From Clostridia bacterium (GTDB lineage: Bacteria; Bacillota; Clostridia; Oscillospirales; Acutalibacteraceae), in the NCBI GenBank assembly GCA_017399175.1, contig JAFQEE010000042.1, positions 1 to 64,000 on the forward strand: a stretch of 64,000 nucleotides of DNA, read 5' to 3'. A program made the position numbers and the translations under genes. Shown here one piece after another: positions 53,108 through 62,124 of the stretch (position 1 is the first letter of the stretch; every line of letters begins with the position of its first letter). Under the pieces are notes generated by a model. That model worked only from the letters and a program-made list of their open reading frames with translations, was not told the DNA's origin and did not search any database.

Positions 53108-55295
53108 ATCAAAAATCAAATTAAAAGGTACGGTAACTGATATAACATATCGTAATGATGTAAACGGATATACGGTTTTTGTAATTGATACCGGTGATGA
53201 AGAACTTACCGTTGTCGGAACAACACCTGATTTAAAAATGGGTGATAAAGTCGAATTGGTAGGTGACTATGTATATCATTCTGTTTACGGAAGGCAGTTT
53301 AAGGCTGACTTCTGCAATGCCTTATTGCCTGAAACAATAGAAGACCTCTATCATTATCTTGCAAGTGGTGTTATAAAAGGTATTCGCGAATCGACCGCTT
53401 TGAAGATTATTGATAAATTTGGTGAAATGACATTTGATATTCTCGAAAATGAGCCTGAAAGACTTGCAGAAATAAAAGGCATATCTCTTGAAAAAGCAAA
53501 GAAAATAGGTAAAGAGTACAGAAGACAATCATCAACAAGAACACTTATTATTAATCTTTCAAAATATGGTCTTAATACTAACGAATGTCTTGTTGCTTTT
53601 GATAAGTTAGGTGCTAATGCTGTTGAAATAATCGAAAATAACCCATACATACTCTGTGAGGGTGATAAAAGAATTTCATTTGAACGAGTAGAGCAAATAG
53701 CAGATATGTTACCCAAAAAGCCTGACTCAAAACATAGAATTGAAGCAGGAGTTCTTTATGTAGTAAGACATAATTACCTTAATGGTCATACATGTCTTCC
53801 ACTTGAAAAAATATTCACTCCGTCAGGTGAACTTTTAAATGAAACGAGAGAAAATATTGAAATTGCTGTTGATAATCTTGTCTCAAATAAAAGAATAATT
53901 ATTGAAAAAATCAGCAACAAAGATTTTGTTTTTTTACCTGAAAGTTACATTGCTGAAAAAAGTATTGCAAGCAGATTAAAAGTTTTATTAAAATTTCCAC
54001 CCGAAAATCCAATTGATGTAGCATCTCATATTTCAAAAATAGAAAAAAAGCATAATATTGAATATGCCCAACTTCAAAAAGAAGCAATTATAACTGCTGT
54101 CAATAAAGGAATTCTAATTCTAACAGGCGGACCTGGTACAGGTAAAACAACAACTCTTAACGGTATTATCAGTATGTTTGAAAAGGATTTTCTTGATATT
54201 GCCCTTTGTGCCCCAACAGGTCGTGCAGCACAAAGAATGACCGAAACAACAGGTCGTACTGCTACAACTATTCACAGACTTTTAGAAGTTGAGTGGGGAG
54301 AGGGTGATAAACCTGTTTTCAAACGGAATCTTCGTAATCCACTTGATTGTCAAGCACTCATAGTCGATGAAATGTCAATGGTTGATATTTTTCTTTTTTC
54401 AAGTCTTTTGGATGCTCTGCCTTTTGGTTGTAGACTAATTATGGTTGGCGATAGTGACCAGTTACCATCAGTCAGCCCGGGTAATGTACTTAAAGATTTA
54501 ATTGAAAGCGGACTTTTACCGGTTGTACAATTAAAAGAAATTTTCCGTCAGTCAATGGAAAGTAATATTGTAAAGAATGCACATGCAATCGTAAACGGTG
54601 AACATATTGAAACCGATAACAAAACAGGCGACTTTTATATGATGCAAAGAAGCTTTTCTCTTGATGCTGTCCGTACAATAAAAGAACTTTCAACAACACG
54701 ACTTTCAAATGCTTATGGTTTTGACCCGACAACACAGATTCAGGTGCTTTGTCCGTCAAAAAAAGGTGAAACAGGTACGGTAAATCTTAATAATGTGTTA
54801 CAAGAAGCACTCAATCCTTCATCACCTGAAAAGAAAGAATATAATACAGGTTATCGACTTTTTCGTGAGGGTGACAAGGTTATGCAGACACGCAATAACT
54901 ATAATACTCATTGGGAATCAGACAATGACGAGGGTGACGGAATTTTTAATGGTGATATTGGTTTTATTGAAACTATTGATATGCGTCACGATGCTGTGAT
55001 TATTGATTTTTCAGGAAAGCGTGCTACATATTCAAAAGAACAGTTACAGGAGATTGAATTAGCATATGCAATAACTGTTCATAAGAGTCAGGGTAGTGAG
55101 TTTGATGCAGTTATAATGCCTGTAATTTCAGTTAATAACAGATTGTGTTACAGAAACCTTTTATATACTGCCGTAACTCGTGCGAAAAAACTGATGATTC
55201 TTGTCGGTACAACCGGCTGTCTTAACAGTATGATTGAAAATAATAAGACTCAGTTACGATATTCATCACTTAAACATTTTATGCTTGACAATTAA
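53094..55295 (+). CDS. recD2: RecD2-like ATP-dependent DNA helicase
   Basis: A 733-residue superfamily 1B helicase. The N-terminal OB and helix-hairpin-helix region (about 1-200) is characteristic of RecD2, which acts without RecBC. Walker A is TGGPGTGKTTTL with K351, motif II IVDEMSMVD, motif III VGDSDQLPSVSPG, and the C-terminal motif VI region has YAITVHKSQGSEFD and LLYTAVTRAKK. It unwinds DNA 5' to 3' in repair. The start overlaps the previous gene by 14 bp. Confidence 0.94.
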   Translation: MEEFESKIKLKGTVTDITYRNDVNGYTVFVIDTGDEELTVVGTTPDLKMGDKVELVGDYVYHSVYGRQFKADFCNALLPETIEDLYHYLASGVIKGIRESTALKIIDKFGEMTFDILENEPERLAEIKGISLEKAKKIGKEYRRQSSTRTLIINLSKYGLNTNECLVAFDKLGANAVEIIENNPYILCEGDKRISFERVEQIADMLPKKPDSKHRIEAGVLYVVRHNYLNGHTCLPLEKIFTPSGELLNETRENIEIAVDNLVSNKRIIIEKISNKDFVFLPESYIAEKSIASRLKVLLKFPPENPIDVASHISKIEKKHNIEYAQLQKEAIITAVNKGILILTGGPGTGKTTTLNGIISMFEKDFLDIALCAPTGRAAQRMTETTGRTATTIHRLLEVEWGEGDKPVFKRNLRNPLDCQALIVDEMSMVDIFLFSSLLDALPFGCRLIMVGDSDQLPSVSPGNVLKDLIESGLLPVVQLKEIFRQSMESNIVKNAHAIVNGEHIETDNKTGDFYMMQRSFSLDAVRTIKELSTTRLSNAYGFDPTTQIQVLCPSKKGETGTVNLNNVLQEALNPSSPEKKEYNTGYRLFREGDKVMQTRNNYNTHWESDNDEGDGIFNGDIGFIETIDMRHDAVIIDFSGKRATYSKEQLQEIELAYAITVHKSQGSEFDAVIMPVISVNNRLCYRNLLYTAVTRAKKLMILVGTTGCLNSMIENNKTQLRYSSLKHFMLDN

Positions 55296-55312
55296 AATGT
55301 CAGGTGTATAAT
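55285..55312 (+). promoter_or_regulatory. Promoter of the TPP riboswitch-thiT unit
   Basis: TTGACA (55285-55290), 16 bp, TATAAT (55307-55312). The -35 lies in the last codons of recD2. Confidence 0.75.
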
Positions 55313-55330
55313 AAATATAGCCAAGTAAAT

Positions 55331-55425
55331 AGTTATGGGTGCTGACGGTAAGTCGGCTGAGATTGAGGTTAATCCACCTCTGACCATTGAACCTGATACG
55401 GATAATGCCGGCGTAGGAAATTTTC
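55331..55425 (+). ncRNA. TPP (thiamine pyrophosphate) riboswitch
   Basis: The THI-box conserved parts are plain: GGGTGCTGACGG, GGCTGAGATTGAGG and AACCTGATACGGATAATGCC, then GGCGTAGGAAAT. It is followed by a terminator hairpin and a thiamine transporter gene. Confidence 0.95.
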
Positions 55426-55461
55426 ATTCAGCCTTGCGGTATTCCTTGGCTGAATTTTTTT
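55426..55461 (+). terminator. Riboswitch expression-platform terminator
   Basis: ATTCAGCC (55426-55433) pairs with GGCTGAAT (55448-55455), followed by T7. Formed when TPP is bound, it prevents transcription into thiT, whose ribosome site (GGAGG) starts 5 bp further on. Confidence 0.88.
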
Positions 55462-55479
55462 ATTTGGAGGTAAAAGAGA

Positions 55480-56145
55480 ATGAAAAAGAAAAGTATGATT
55501 TGGCTCTATTGGCTTGTTGAAAGTGCGATTATGATTGCTCTTTCAGCTGTTTTGGAATTCGTTTCCAAGACAATTATTCCCGAAATGGCATTTGGTGGAC
55601 AAATCACTATTGTTAGTATGCTTCCTGTTGTGTTGGTTGCATGGAAGTATGGTGTAGGCAAAGGTGTAATTACAGGATTTGTTTATTCACTCGTTCAGAT
55701 GGCGATGGGCGTCGGAACAATTAGTAAAATGATTTTACCCTCATCAGATGAGTATTTGGGAAGTTTGTTGAACATTGTTCTTATGTTTGCTTTGGATTAC
55801 ATTCTTGCATATACAGTTCTCGGCCTTTCAGCTATGTACAGAAAAGTAATCAAAAAAGATTATATTTCACTGGCATTTGGTACTTTTACAGTTCTTTTAT
55901 TACGTTATATTTGTCATATAGCCTCAGGTTATATTCTTTTTGGGGCATGGGCAGAATGGTTCTTTACACAAGAAGGCTTCTATTCTTGGGGTTCTACTAT
56001 TATGAATACATTTAGCGGTAATGCACTTTCTCTTGTGTATTCTATAATATATAACGGTTTTTATATGATTCCTGAAATCATAATTACAACTGTTGTAGCT
56101 GTTATTATCGGTAAAATTCCACAAATTACAAAAACCAAAGCATAA
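55480..56145 (+). CDS. thiT: ECF thiamine transporter S component (ThiT)
   Basis: A 221-residue membrane protein with about six helices. The family signature appears in VESAIMIALSAVLEFVSK and LPVVLVAWKYGVGKGVITGF, with a tryptophan-containing motif HIASGYILFGAW later. It binds thiamine and depends on a shared ECF energising module encoded elsewhere. It is controlled by the TPP riboswitch. A bidirectional terminator follows. Confidence 0.93.
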   Translation: MKKKSMIWLYWLVESAIMIALSAVLEFVSKTIIPEMAFGGQITIVSMLPVVLVAWKYGVGKGVITGFVYSLVQMAMGVGTISKMILPSSDEYLGSLLNIVLMFALDYILAYTVLGLSAMYRKVIKKDYISLAFGTFTVLLLRYICHIASGYILFGAWAEWFFTQEGFYSWGSTIMNTFSGNALSLVYSIIYNGFYMIPEIIITTVVAVIIGKIPQITKTKA

Positions 56146-56151
56146 AAAATT

Positions 56152-56180
56152 ACTCCCTTGAATTTTTACAAGGGAGTTTA
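56152..56180. terminator. Bidirectional terminator between thiT and comM
   Basis: ACTCCCTTG (56152-56160) pairs perfectly with CAAGGGAGT (56169-56177), A-run on the left and T-rich on the right. Confidence 0.88.
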
Positions 56181-56185
56181 ATCTT

Positions 56186-57709
56186 TTATTCAAAATTTCT
56201 GTCAAAACTTCTGTATTGGATTGCTTCTGTAATGTGTTTTGTATCAATAATTTCAGAATGGTCAAGGTCAGCGATTGTTCTTGCAATTCTCAAAACTTTA
56301 TCATAAGCACGAGCGGATAACGATAATCTTTCAAATGCTGTTTTAAGAATAAGTAAAGCATTGTCCGTCAATTTACAGAATTTTCTTGTAGCAGAAGCAT
56401 CCATTTTTGCATTACAGGTAATCCTTGTACCCACAAATCGTCTGTGTTGAATTTGCCTTGCTATCTCAACTCGCTTTTTAATATCAGCAGAACATTCCGC
56501 TTTGCTTGTACCTGAAAGATTTTCAAAATCAACAGGTGGAACATTGATGTGAATGTCAAGTCTGTCAATAAGAGGGCCACTTACTCTGTTTAAATATCTT
56601 TGTGCAGCACCATTAGAACAGGTGCAAGGTCTTGTAGGATGTCCGTGATAACCGCAAGGACATGGGTTCATGGCACAAATCATCATAACGGAACATGGAT
56701 ACTGAAATTTTGCAGCAGCTCGTGAAATGCTTATAACACCGTCTTCAATAGGCTGACGAAGAACTTCAAGTGTGTTTCTTGTGAATTCGGGTAACTCATC
56801 AAGGAATAGGACACCATTATGTGCTAATGAAACCTCACCGGGTCTTGGAATAGCACCGCCACCCGAAAGTCCGGCAGGGGATACGGTGTGATGAGGTGAA
56901 CGGAAAGGTCTTGAACGGATTAAGGAAATTCCACTCGGCAAAGCACCTGCAATTGAATATATGTTTGTAGTTTCGATTGATTCATCGAATGTCATATCAG
57001 GTAAAATTGACGGCATTCTTTTAGCAAGCATACTTTTACCTGAACCGGGAGGGCCAACCATAAGCACATTGTGACCGCCTGCGGCAGCAATTTCCAATGC
57101 TCGTTTAACTTCTTCCTGACCTCTAACATCGGCAAAATCAGGAATATTAATAGGATTGTAATACTCTTTGTATTCTTCACTCGTAACAGGCTTTATTTCT
57201 TCAATACCTGTAAGATGCTTTAATAGTTGAAATACACTTTTAACGGGATAAACATCAATACCTCTTACAACAGCACCTTCACTTATGTTTTCATATGGAA
57301 TAAATATCTTTTTTATTCCGCTCTTTTTAGCACAAAGAACCATTGGTAAAACACCATTGACTTTTCTCAGTTCACCGTCAAGAGATAATTCACCAATAAA
57401 CGCCATTTCATCAGTAACACCTTTTAATTGTTCATTAGCGCTTAATAGGGCAATAAGAATGGGAAGGTCGTAAATAGGTCCTTCTTTCTTTATATCTGCA
57501 GGAGCAAGATTTACTGTTATTCTGCTGACAGGATATTGTAAATTAGCGTTTTTAATTGCTGAACGCACTCTTTCTCTGCTTTCTGACACAGCAGTATCAG
57601 GAAGGCCAACAATATCAAAGCGTGGCATACCACCTGATATGTCGGCCTCAACAATAACCTTATATGCTTCCATTCCAAATAGTCCAAGACTTATAATTCT
57701 TGAAAACAA
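56186..57709 (-). CDS. comM: YifB/ComM-type AAA+ magnesium-chelatase-like protein
   Basis: A 507-residue AAA+ ATPase with an N-terminal Lon-like fold (FDIVGLPDTAVSESRERVRS), Walker A GPPGSGKSMLAKRMP, Walker B VLFLDELPEF, a cysteine-rich loop (NPCPCGYHGHPTRPCTCS) and a C-terminal helical region. ComM is a branch-migration helicase used in natural transformation. The start is assigned to TTG 57709, because family members begin M-F-S-K/R; the ATG at 57724 adds five unusual residues without a ribosome site, whereas GGATGTGA precedes the TTG. Confidence 0.93.
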   Translation of the reverse strand: MFSRIISLGLFGMEAYKVIVEADISGGMPRFDIVGLPDTAVSESRERVRSAIKNANLQYPVSRITVNLAPADIKKEGPIYDLPILIALLSANEQLKGVTDEMAFIGELSLDGELRKVNGVLPMVLCAKKSGIKKIFIPYENISEGAVVRGIDVYPVKSVFQLLKHLTGIEEIKPVTSEEYKEYYNPINIPDFADVRGQEEVKRALEIAAAGGHNVLMVGPPGSGKSMLAKRMPSILPDMTFDESIETTNIYSIAGALPSGISLIRSRPFRSPHHTVSPAGLSGGGAIPRPGEVSLAHNGVLFLDELPEFTRNTLEVLRQPIEDGVISISRAAAKFQYPCSVMMICAMNPCPCGYHGHPTRPCTCSNGAAQRYLNRVSGPLIDRLDIHINVPPVDFENLSGTSKAECSADIKKRVEIARQIQHRRFVGTRITCNAKMDASATRKFCKLTDNALLILKTAFERLSLSARAYDKVLRIARTIADLDHSEIIDTKHITEAIQYRSFDRNFE

Positions 57710-57792
57710 AATATCACATCCCAATATTAATGTAATAATTATACAATAATACGCATAATATTTTCAATATTAAATTGAAATCATATTTACAT

Positions 57793-57821
57793 TTGACAAT
57801 AAATAGGATAAAATATATATA
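57793..57821 (+). promoter_or_regulatory. Phosphoglucomutase promoter
   Basis: TTGACA (57793-57798), 17 bp, TATATA (57816-57821), 21 bp before the start codon. Confidence 0.7.
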
Positions 57822-57842
57822 GAAAAATTTGGAGGTTTTATA

Positions 57843-59561
57843 ATGAATGATATAAATAAACTCTATGATTTATGGATTTCTTCTGCTGTTGCTGACAAAG
57901 ACTTGATTCCTGAGCTTGAAAGCATTAAAGGTGATGAAGAAGCAATTCTTGACCGTTTTTATAAAAATCTTGAGTTTGGTACTGCAGGACTTCGTGGTGT
58001 TATCGGTGCAGGTACCAACAGAATGAATGTTTATACAGTTAATCAAGCAACACAGGGCTTGGCTGATTATCTTAATGAATCATTTGAAAATCCGTCAGTT
58101 GCAATCGCTTATGATTCAAGAATAAAATCAAAAGAATTTGCTGAAAGTGCCGCTGGAGTTCTTGCTGCTAACGGAATTAAGGTTTATATTTATCCTGAAC
58201 TTGTTCCTACACCTATGCTTTCTTTTGCAGTAAGAAGACTGGGGTGCTCATCAGGTATTATCATTACTGCAAGCCACAATCCGTCAAAATATAATGGCTA
58301 TAAATGCTATGACCCTAATGGTTATCAGATGACTGACGAGGCTGCTGAAAAAACATATAACTATATTCAGAATATTGATATGTTCTCAGGTGTAAAGACA
58401 ATGGATTTTGATGACGCGCTTGCTGAAGATATGGTTGACTTCATCGAAGATTGGCTTTATGACGAGTTTTATGAAAAAGTCCTTTCTTGTCGTGTTAATG
58501 CTGATGCAATTAAAAAATCAGGACTTAAACTTATATACACTCCACTTAACGGAGCTGGCAATAAACCAGTTCGTAAAATTTTAAAAAAAGCAGGAATCAA
58601 GGATGTAACCGTTGTTAAGGAACAGGAAAAACCTGATGGTAATTTCCCGACTTGTCCATATCCAAATCCCGAAATTCGTCAGGCTTTTGAATGTTCAATC
58701 GAAACTGCAAAGGGTACAGATGCTGATTTGTTACTTGCAACCGACCCTGACTGTGACCGTGTTGGTATTGCTGTCCGTGACGGTGATGATTATGTTCTTA
58801 TGACAGGTAATGAAGTTGGTGCAATGCTTTGCGAATACCTTCTTTCAAATCTTAAAGAGCAGAATAAGCTACCTGAAAAACCTGTTGTTGTCAAATCAAT
58901 CGTTACAACACCATTAATTGAAGCAATTTGTAAAGAATATAATGCAGAAGTAGCTGATTTATTAACCGGCTTCAAATATATTGGTGAATTTATAACTAAC
59001 CTTGAAAAAGAAGGTAAAGAAGACAATTTCATTATTGGTATGGAAGAATCTTATGGCTATCTTCGTGGTATTCACGCAAGGGATAAGGATGCTGTTGTTG
59101 CATCTCTTATGATTGCTGAAATGGCTGCTGTATATAAACTTAAAGGAATTTCACTTAAACAGTTTATGGACAGCATTTACGAAAAGTACGGAATGTATCT
59201 TAACTCTGTTATGAATTTTGCATTTGAAGGTGCAAGCGGAATGCAGAAGATGGCAGATATTATGAGTTCACTTCGTGAAAATGCTCCTACTTCATTTGCA
59301 GGTATAAAAGTTGTTAAGATTGCTGATTATAAAACAAGTACTGTAACAGACGTTTTATCAGGTGATATAAAGACTATTGAATTACCTATATCAAATGTTC
59401 TTTCATATTCACTTGAAGATAACAGTAAGGTTATTATCAGACCATCAGGTACTGAGCCAAAAATCAAAATATATATTACTGCTTACGATGACACAAAGGC
59501 AAAGGCAGAGGAAAAATCCTCTTTGATTTCTGCTGATGCTGAAAAGCTGTTAGGAGAATAA
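57843..59561 (+). CDS. pgcA: Phosphoglucomutase/phosphomannomutase
   Basis: A 572-residue alpha-D-phosphohexomutase of the PgcA type interconverting glucose 1- and 6-phosphate (possibly mannose too). The phosphoserine is S144 in IITASHNPSKYNG, the metal loop is ATDPDCDRVG, the sugar loop GMEESYGYL and the phosphate-binding loop RPSGTEPKIK. TTGGAGG precedes the ATG. A miniprotein gene lies 3 bp after the stop. Confidence 0.94.
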   Translation: MNDINKLYDLWISSAVADKDLIPELESIKGDEEAILDRFYKNLEFGTAGLRGVIGAGTNRMNVYTVNQATQGLADYLNESFENPSVAIAYDSRIKSKEFAESAAGVLAANGIKVYIYPELVPTPMLSFAVRRLGCSSGIIITASHNPSKYNGYKCYDPNGYQMTDEAAEKTYNYIQNIDMFSGVKTMDFDDALAEDMVDFIEDWLYDEFYEKVLSCRVNADAIKKSGLKLIYTPLNGAGNKPVRKILKKAGIKDVTVVKEQEKPDGNFPTCPYPNPEIRQAFECSIETAKGTDADLLLATDPDCDRVGIAVRDGDDYVLMTGNEVGAMLCEYLLSNLKEQNKLPEKPVVVKSIVTTPLIEAICKEYNAEVADLLTGFKYIGEFITNLEKEGKEDNFIIGMEESYGYLRGIHARDKDAVVASLMIAEMAAVYKLKGISLKQFMDSIYEKYGMYLNSVMNFAFEGASGMQKMADIMSSLRENAPTSFAGIKVVKIADYKTSTVTDVLSGDIKTIELPISNVLSYSLEDNSKVIIRPSGTEPKIKIYITAYDDTKAKAEEKSSLISADAEKLLGE

Positions 59562-59564
59562 AAT

Positions 59565-59660
59565 ATGAATAGAGAAAAATTTGTTAAATTTGTTGCTATT
59601 TTTCTTGCGGCAATTATGATTTTGAGCACAGGAACGGCATTGTTACAGATTTTTATGTAA
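59565..59660 (+). CDS. 31-residue single-span membrane miniprotein
   Basis: ATG 59565 opens a 31-codon frame ending in TAA at 59658-59660. AGGAG (59552-59556) lies 8 bp upstream, within the end of pgcA. The product has a basic N-terminus (MNREKFVKF), one hydrophobic span (VAIFLAAIMILSTGTALL) and a short tail. Size and layout recall the Prli42/DUF4044 type of Firmicutes miniproteins that anchor stress-signalling complexes, but identity is not proven. A terminator hairpin directly follows. Confidence 0.6.
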   Translation: MNREKFVKFVAIFLAAIMILSTGTALLQIFM

Positions 59661-59663
59661 TTA

Positions 59664-59695
59664 TTAAAAGCTACGGTTTTTACCGTGGCTTTTAA
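59664..59695 (+). terminator. Terminator after pgcA and the miniprotein
   Basis: TTAAAAGC (59664-59671) pairs with GCTTTTAA (59688-59695) with inner ACGGT/ACCGT. The U-run is short, but the stem is long. Confidence 0.7.
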
Positions 59696-59733
59696 ACTGC
59701 TTTGTTTTTGTATAAAATATACACAAATTTTTG

Positions 59734-59761
59734 TTGACAATAGATTTTTTTGTGATACAAT
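59734..59761 (+). promoter_or_regulatory. Promoter of the sigma-H gene
   Basis: TTGACA (59734-59739), 16 bp, TACAAT (59756-59761), 40 bp before the TTG start codon. Confidence 0.65.
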
Positions 59762-59800
59762 AATATAAATGACTAATATAGTGCTTTTTGAGGTGATTTC

Positions 59801-60397
59801 TTGACTAATAGTTCTGTTAACAAGTATGAGGATGATGTTATTCTTGTTTCAAGAGCTAAGTCGGGGGATAGCAAGGCATTATCAATGCTTATTGAAAAAT
59901 ATTCTGAAAACATTAAAATAAAAGCATATACCTTTAATTGTGTTCATGTAAAGGATAATGAAGATTTATACCAAGAGGGTATGATGGGCTTTGTATCTGC
60001 TGTTTATTATTACGATGAAAATCGTGGTGCTTCTTTTAATACTTTTATGACACGCGTTGTTTCCAACAGAATGATTCAGGTATACAATAATATGCGTGAT
60101 TATTCAAAAGTTTTTCTTGTTACTGAAAATAACTCTGAAAAGTTTCTTAATAGTGTTGATAACAGTAATATGACACCGGAAGAACATCTTGTTTCAACTG
60201 AAAGTTATGACGAATATCTTTTATTTATTGACAGTGAATTTTCTGAGTTTGAAAAAAAGGTATATAAGCTCTTTTTGAAAAACTTATCTTATAATGAAAT
60301 GAGTATTATTCTTGAATGTACTGTAAAATCTATTGATAATGCACTACAGCGAATAAAGAAAAAAATTAAAGAGTTTTTTGAAAAGCAAAAAATTTAA
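59801..60397 (+). CDS. sigH: RNA polymerase sigma factor, SigH (Spo0H) type
   Basis: A 198-residue sigma-70-family factor. Region 2 contains DLYQEGMMGFVSAVYYYDEN; region 4 ends VKSIDNALQRIKKKIKEF, matching the sigma-H family nearly residue for residue. SigH directs early sporulation and transition-state genes. TTG start with GAGGTGA upstream. The gene usually precedes rpmG-secE-nusG; here a tRNA-like RNA and a zinc-ribbon protein follow. Confidence 0.9.
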   Translation: MTNSSVNKYEDDVILVSRAKSGDSKALSMLIEKYSENIKIKAYTFNCVHVKDNEDLYQEGMMGFVSAVYYYDENRGASFNTFMTRVVSNRMIQVYNNMRDYSKVFLVTENNSEKFLNSVDNSNMTPEEHLVSTESYDEYLLFIDSEFSEFEKKVYKLFLKNLSYNEMSIILECTVKSIDNALQRIKKKIKEFFEKQKI

Positions 60398-60406
60398 TTG
60401 GAAATA

Positions 60407-60463
60407 TGCCCACAACTCATAGTTGAGCATTTAATATGTTACGGTGCAAATCCGTATTGGGTA
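60407..60463 (+). ncRNA. Putative tRNA-like three-way RNA fold before the zinc-ribbon gene
   Basis: TGCCCA (60407-60412) pairs with TGGGTA (60458-60463). Inside are CAACT-CAT-AGTTG or, alternatively, CTCA-TAGT-TGAG (about 60413-60427), and a 5-bp stem with a 7-base loop, TACGG-TGCAAAT-CCGTA (60440-60456), that mimics a tRNA T-arm. The segment CTCATAGTTGAGCATTTAAT resembles a tRNA D-arm. There is no normal anticodon arm, so this is no canonical tRNA. Confidence 0.4.
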
Positions 60464-60489
60464 AAAATAAATTTTGTGAGGTTATCAAA

Positions 60490-60765
60490 ATGTACGAAGA
60501 CAAAACACTCATCTGTAAAACTTGTGGAAATGAATTTGTTTTCACAGCAGGTGAACAGGAATTTTATGCAGAGAAAGGACTTGTAAACGAACCAAAGTCA
60601 TGTAAAGAATGTCGTGTAGCTCGTAAAAACGCTAATCGTGGCGAAAGAGTTTACCACACAGCTGTATGTGCATCTTGTGGTGGCGAAGCAAAAATTCCTT
60701 TTGAACCAAAGGATGACAGACCGGTATATTGCAGCGATTGTTTCGCTAAAATGAAAGGCGAATAA
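60490..60765 (+). CDS. Zinc-ribbon domain protein
   Basis: A 91-residue protein with two zinc-binding modules: CKTCGNEFVF plus CKECR (four cysteines; residues about 9-40), and CASCGGEAKI plus CSDCF (about 62-84). This arrangement matches the probable zinc-ribbon/CxxC-CxxC family common in Clostridia, sometimes linked with ribosomes or transcription. ATG 60490 fits GTGAGG upstream; the longer frame upstream is spurious. It stands downstream of sigH, with its own terminator. Confidence 0.85.
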   Translation: MYEDKTLICKTCGNEFVFTAGEQEFYAEKGLVNEPKSCKECRVARKNANRGERVYHTAVCASCGGEAKIPFEPKDDRPVYCSDCFAKMKGE

Positions 60766-60784
60766 TTTAAAAATGTATATACAT

Positions 60785-60812
60785 AAAGCACAAGGTTTAT
60801 CCTTGTGCTTTT
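60785..60812 (+). terminator. Terminator after the zinc-ribbon gene
   Basis: AAAGCACAAGG (60785-60795) pairs with CCTTGTGCTTT (60801-60811), followed by T-rich sequence. Confidence 0.9.
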
Positions 60813-60895
60813 GCTTTAAATCATCAATTTTTTGTTGATTTTTATTGTTTATTGTGATAAAGTATTATTATATGAAATCTAAGGGGGATTTTAAA

Positions 60896-62113
60896 ATGGA
60901 TTTAAAGAAGATAATTGAAAAGAAGGACGAAGCAGCACAATTTATGATTGATGAAATCACTCATATTTGTACTAAATTTGAAAAAAGAGCTCCTGGCTCA
61001 AAAGGTGAAAAACAGGCTTGTGAATATATGGCAAAGCAGTTGAAGGATTTAGGCTGTGATAATGTTTATGTTGATTCATTTAAGGAAAATCCTGACTCAT
61101 TCTATGGCTGGATTTACTTCACAATTACATGCTGTTTCTTAGCACTTGCATCTTATTTCTTTATGCCTGCTCTTTCAATTGTTTTTATTGTAGTTGGACT
61201 TGCACTTTGTTTCTTGCAGTTTGGTCTTTATAAGAAAACTGTTGATAAACTTTTTAAAGAAGAAACAGGTCATAACGCAGCCGGTTTTAAAAAGCCAACT
61301 GGTGAAGTAAAACGCAGAATTATTTTTAACGGACATCCTGACGCAACATGGGAATGGCCATTCAAATACAAGTTTACATATCTTGGCTTTGACATTCATA
61401 TGATGCTTTGTTTTGTTGGTGCTTTCTATACAATTGGAATTGCTATTGCTAAACTTGCAGGTGCACTTGAAGGTGAACTTGCAACAAAACTTGGTCTTAT
61501 CGGTCTTGTTTTTGCACCTTTCTGGTTTGGTCTTTACTTTATGTGGAACAAAAAGAGAGTTGTTGATGGTGCTAACGATAACCTTTCAGGTTGTTATATA
61601 GGTATCGCAATTCTTAAAGCACTTAAGGATGCTGGTATTGAGCTTGAAAACACAGAAATCGGTGTTGTTCTTACAGGTTCAGAAGAATCAGGTCTTCGTG
61701 GTGCAAAAGCATGGTGTGAAGCACACGCTCACGAATTCAACGATGTTCCTACATTTGTTTATTCATATGATACAATCACACAGCCTGAATATTTACAGGC
61801 AAACTACCGCGACCTTAATGCAACTGTAAAGGTTGATAAAGATGTTTCTGATTTGTTTGTTGAGGCATGTAATGAACTTAACATTAAGTGCGGTAAAGGT
61901 ATGGTTCCTCCACTTGGCGGTGCAACTGATTCTGCTGCATTTGCACAGGCAGGTATGCGTTCAACAGGTATTACAGCACTTAATCACGCTCTTCCTGATT
62001 TCTATCATACAAGACTTGATACTCCTGAAAAGCTTAACAAGGGTTGTCTTGCTGACTGTTTCGCAGCAAGTGTTAAGGTTCTTGAAATGTTTGATAACGG
62101 AGCAAAGCAATAA
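60896..62113 (+). CDS. Membrane-bound M28-family peptidase
   Basis: A 405-residue zinc peptidase with helices inserted in the first half (about 62-105 and 165-222). Likely metal ligands are the histidine of FNGHPDATWEW, aspartate of GANDNLSG, glutamates of TGSEESGLRGA, an aspartate of SYDTI and a histidine of DFYHTRLDT, as in M28 aminopeptidases. ATG 60896 with AAGGGGG 8 bp upstream is preferred to in-frame upstream starts. A TTGATT-17-TAAAGT promoter candidate is at 60835-60863. Probable exported-side or cytosolic aminopeptidase; substrate unknown. Confidence 0.85.
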   Translation: MDLKKIIEKKDEAAQFMIDEITHICTKFEKRAPGSKGEKQACEYMAKQLKDLGCDNVYVDSFKENPDSFYGWIYFTITCCFLALASYFFMPALSIVFIVVGLALCFLQFGLYKKTVDKLFKEETGHNAAGFKKPTGEVKRRIIFNGHPDATWEWPFKYKFTYLGFDIHMMLCFVGAFYTIGIAIAKLAGALEGELATKLGLIGLVFAPFWFGLYFMWNKKRVVDGANDNLSGCYIGIAILKALKDAGIELENTEIGVVLTGSEESGLRGAKAWCEAHAHEFNDVPTFVYSYDTITQPEYLQANYRDLNATVKVDKDVSDLFVEACNELNIKCGKGMVPPLGGATDSAAFAQAGMRSTGITALNHALPDFYHTRLDTPEKLNKGCLADCFAASVKVLEMFDNGAKQ

Positions 62114-62124
62114 AATTATTTTTT

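Noticed and set aside
60440-60456. ACGGTGCAAATCCGT resembles a conserved piece of cobalamin riboswitches
   Set aside because: The B12-box parts expected on both sides (AGGGAA before, and the GCCACTG-type segment after) are absent, and the downstream gene is a zinc-ribbon protein.
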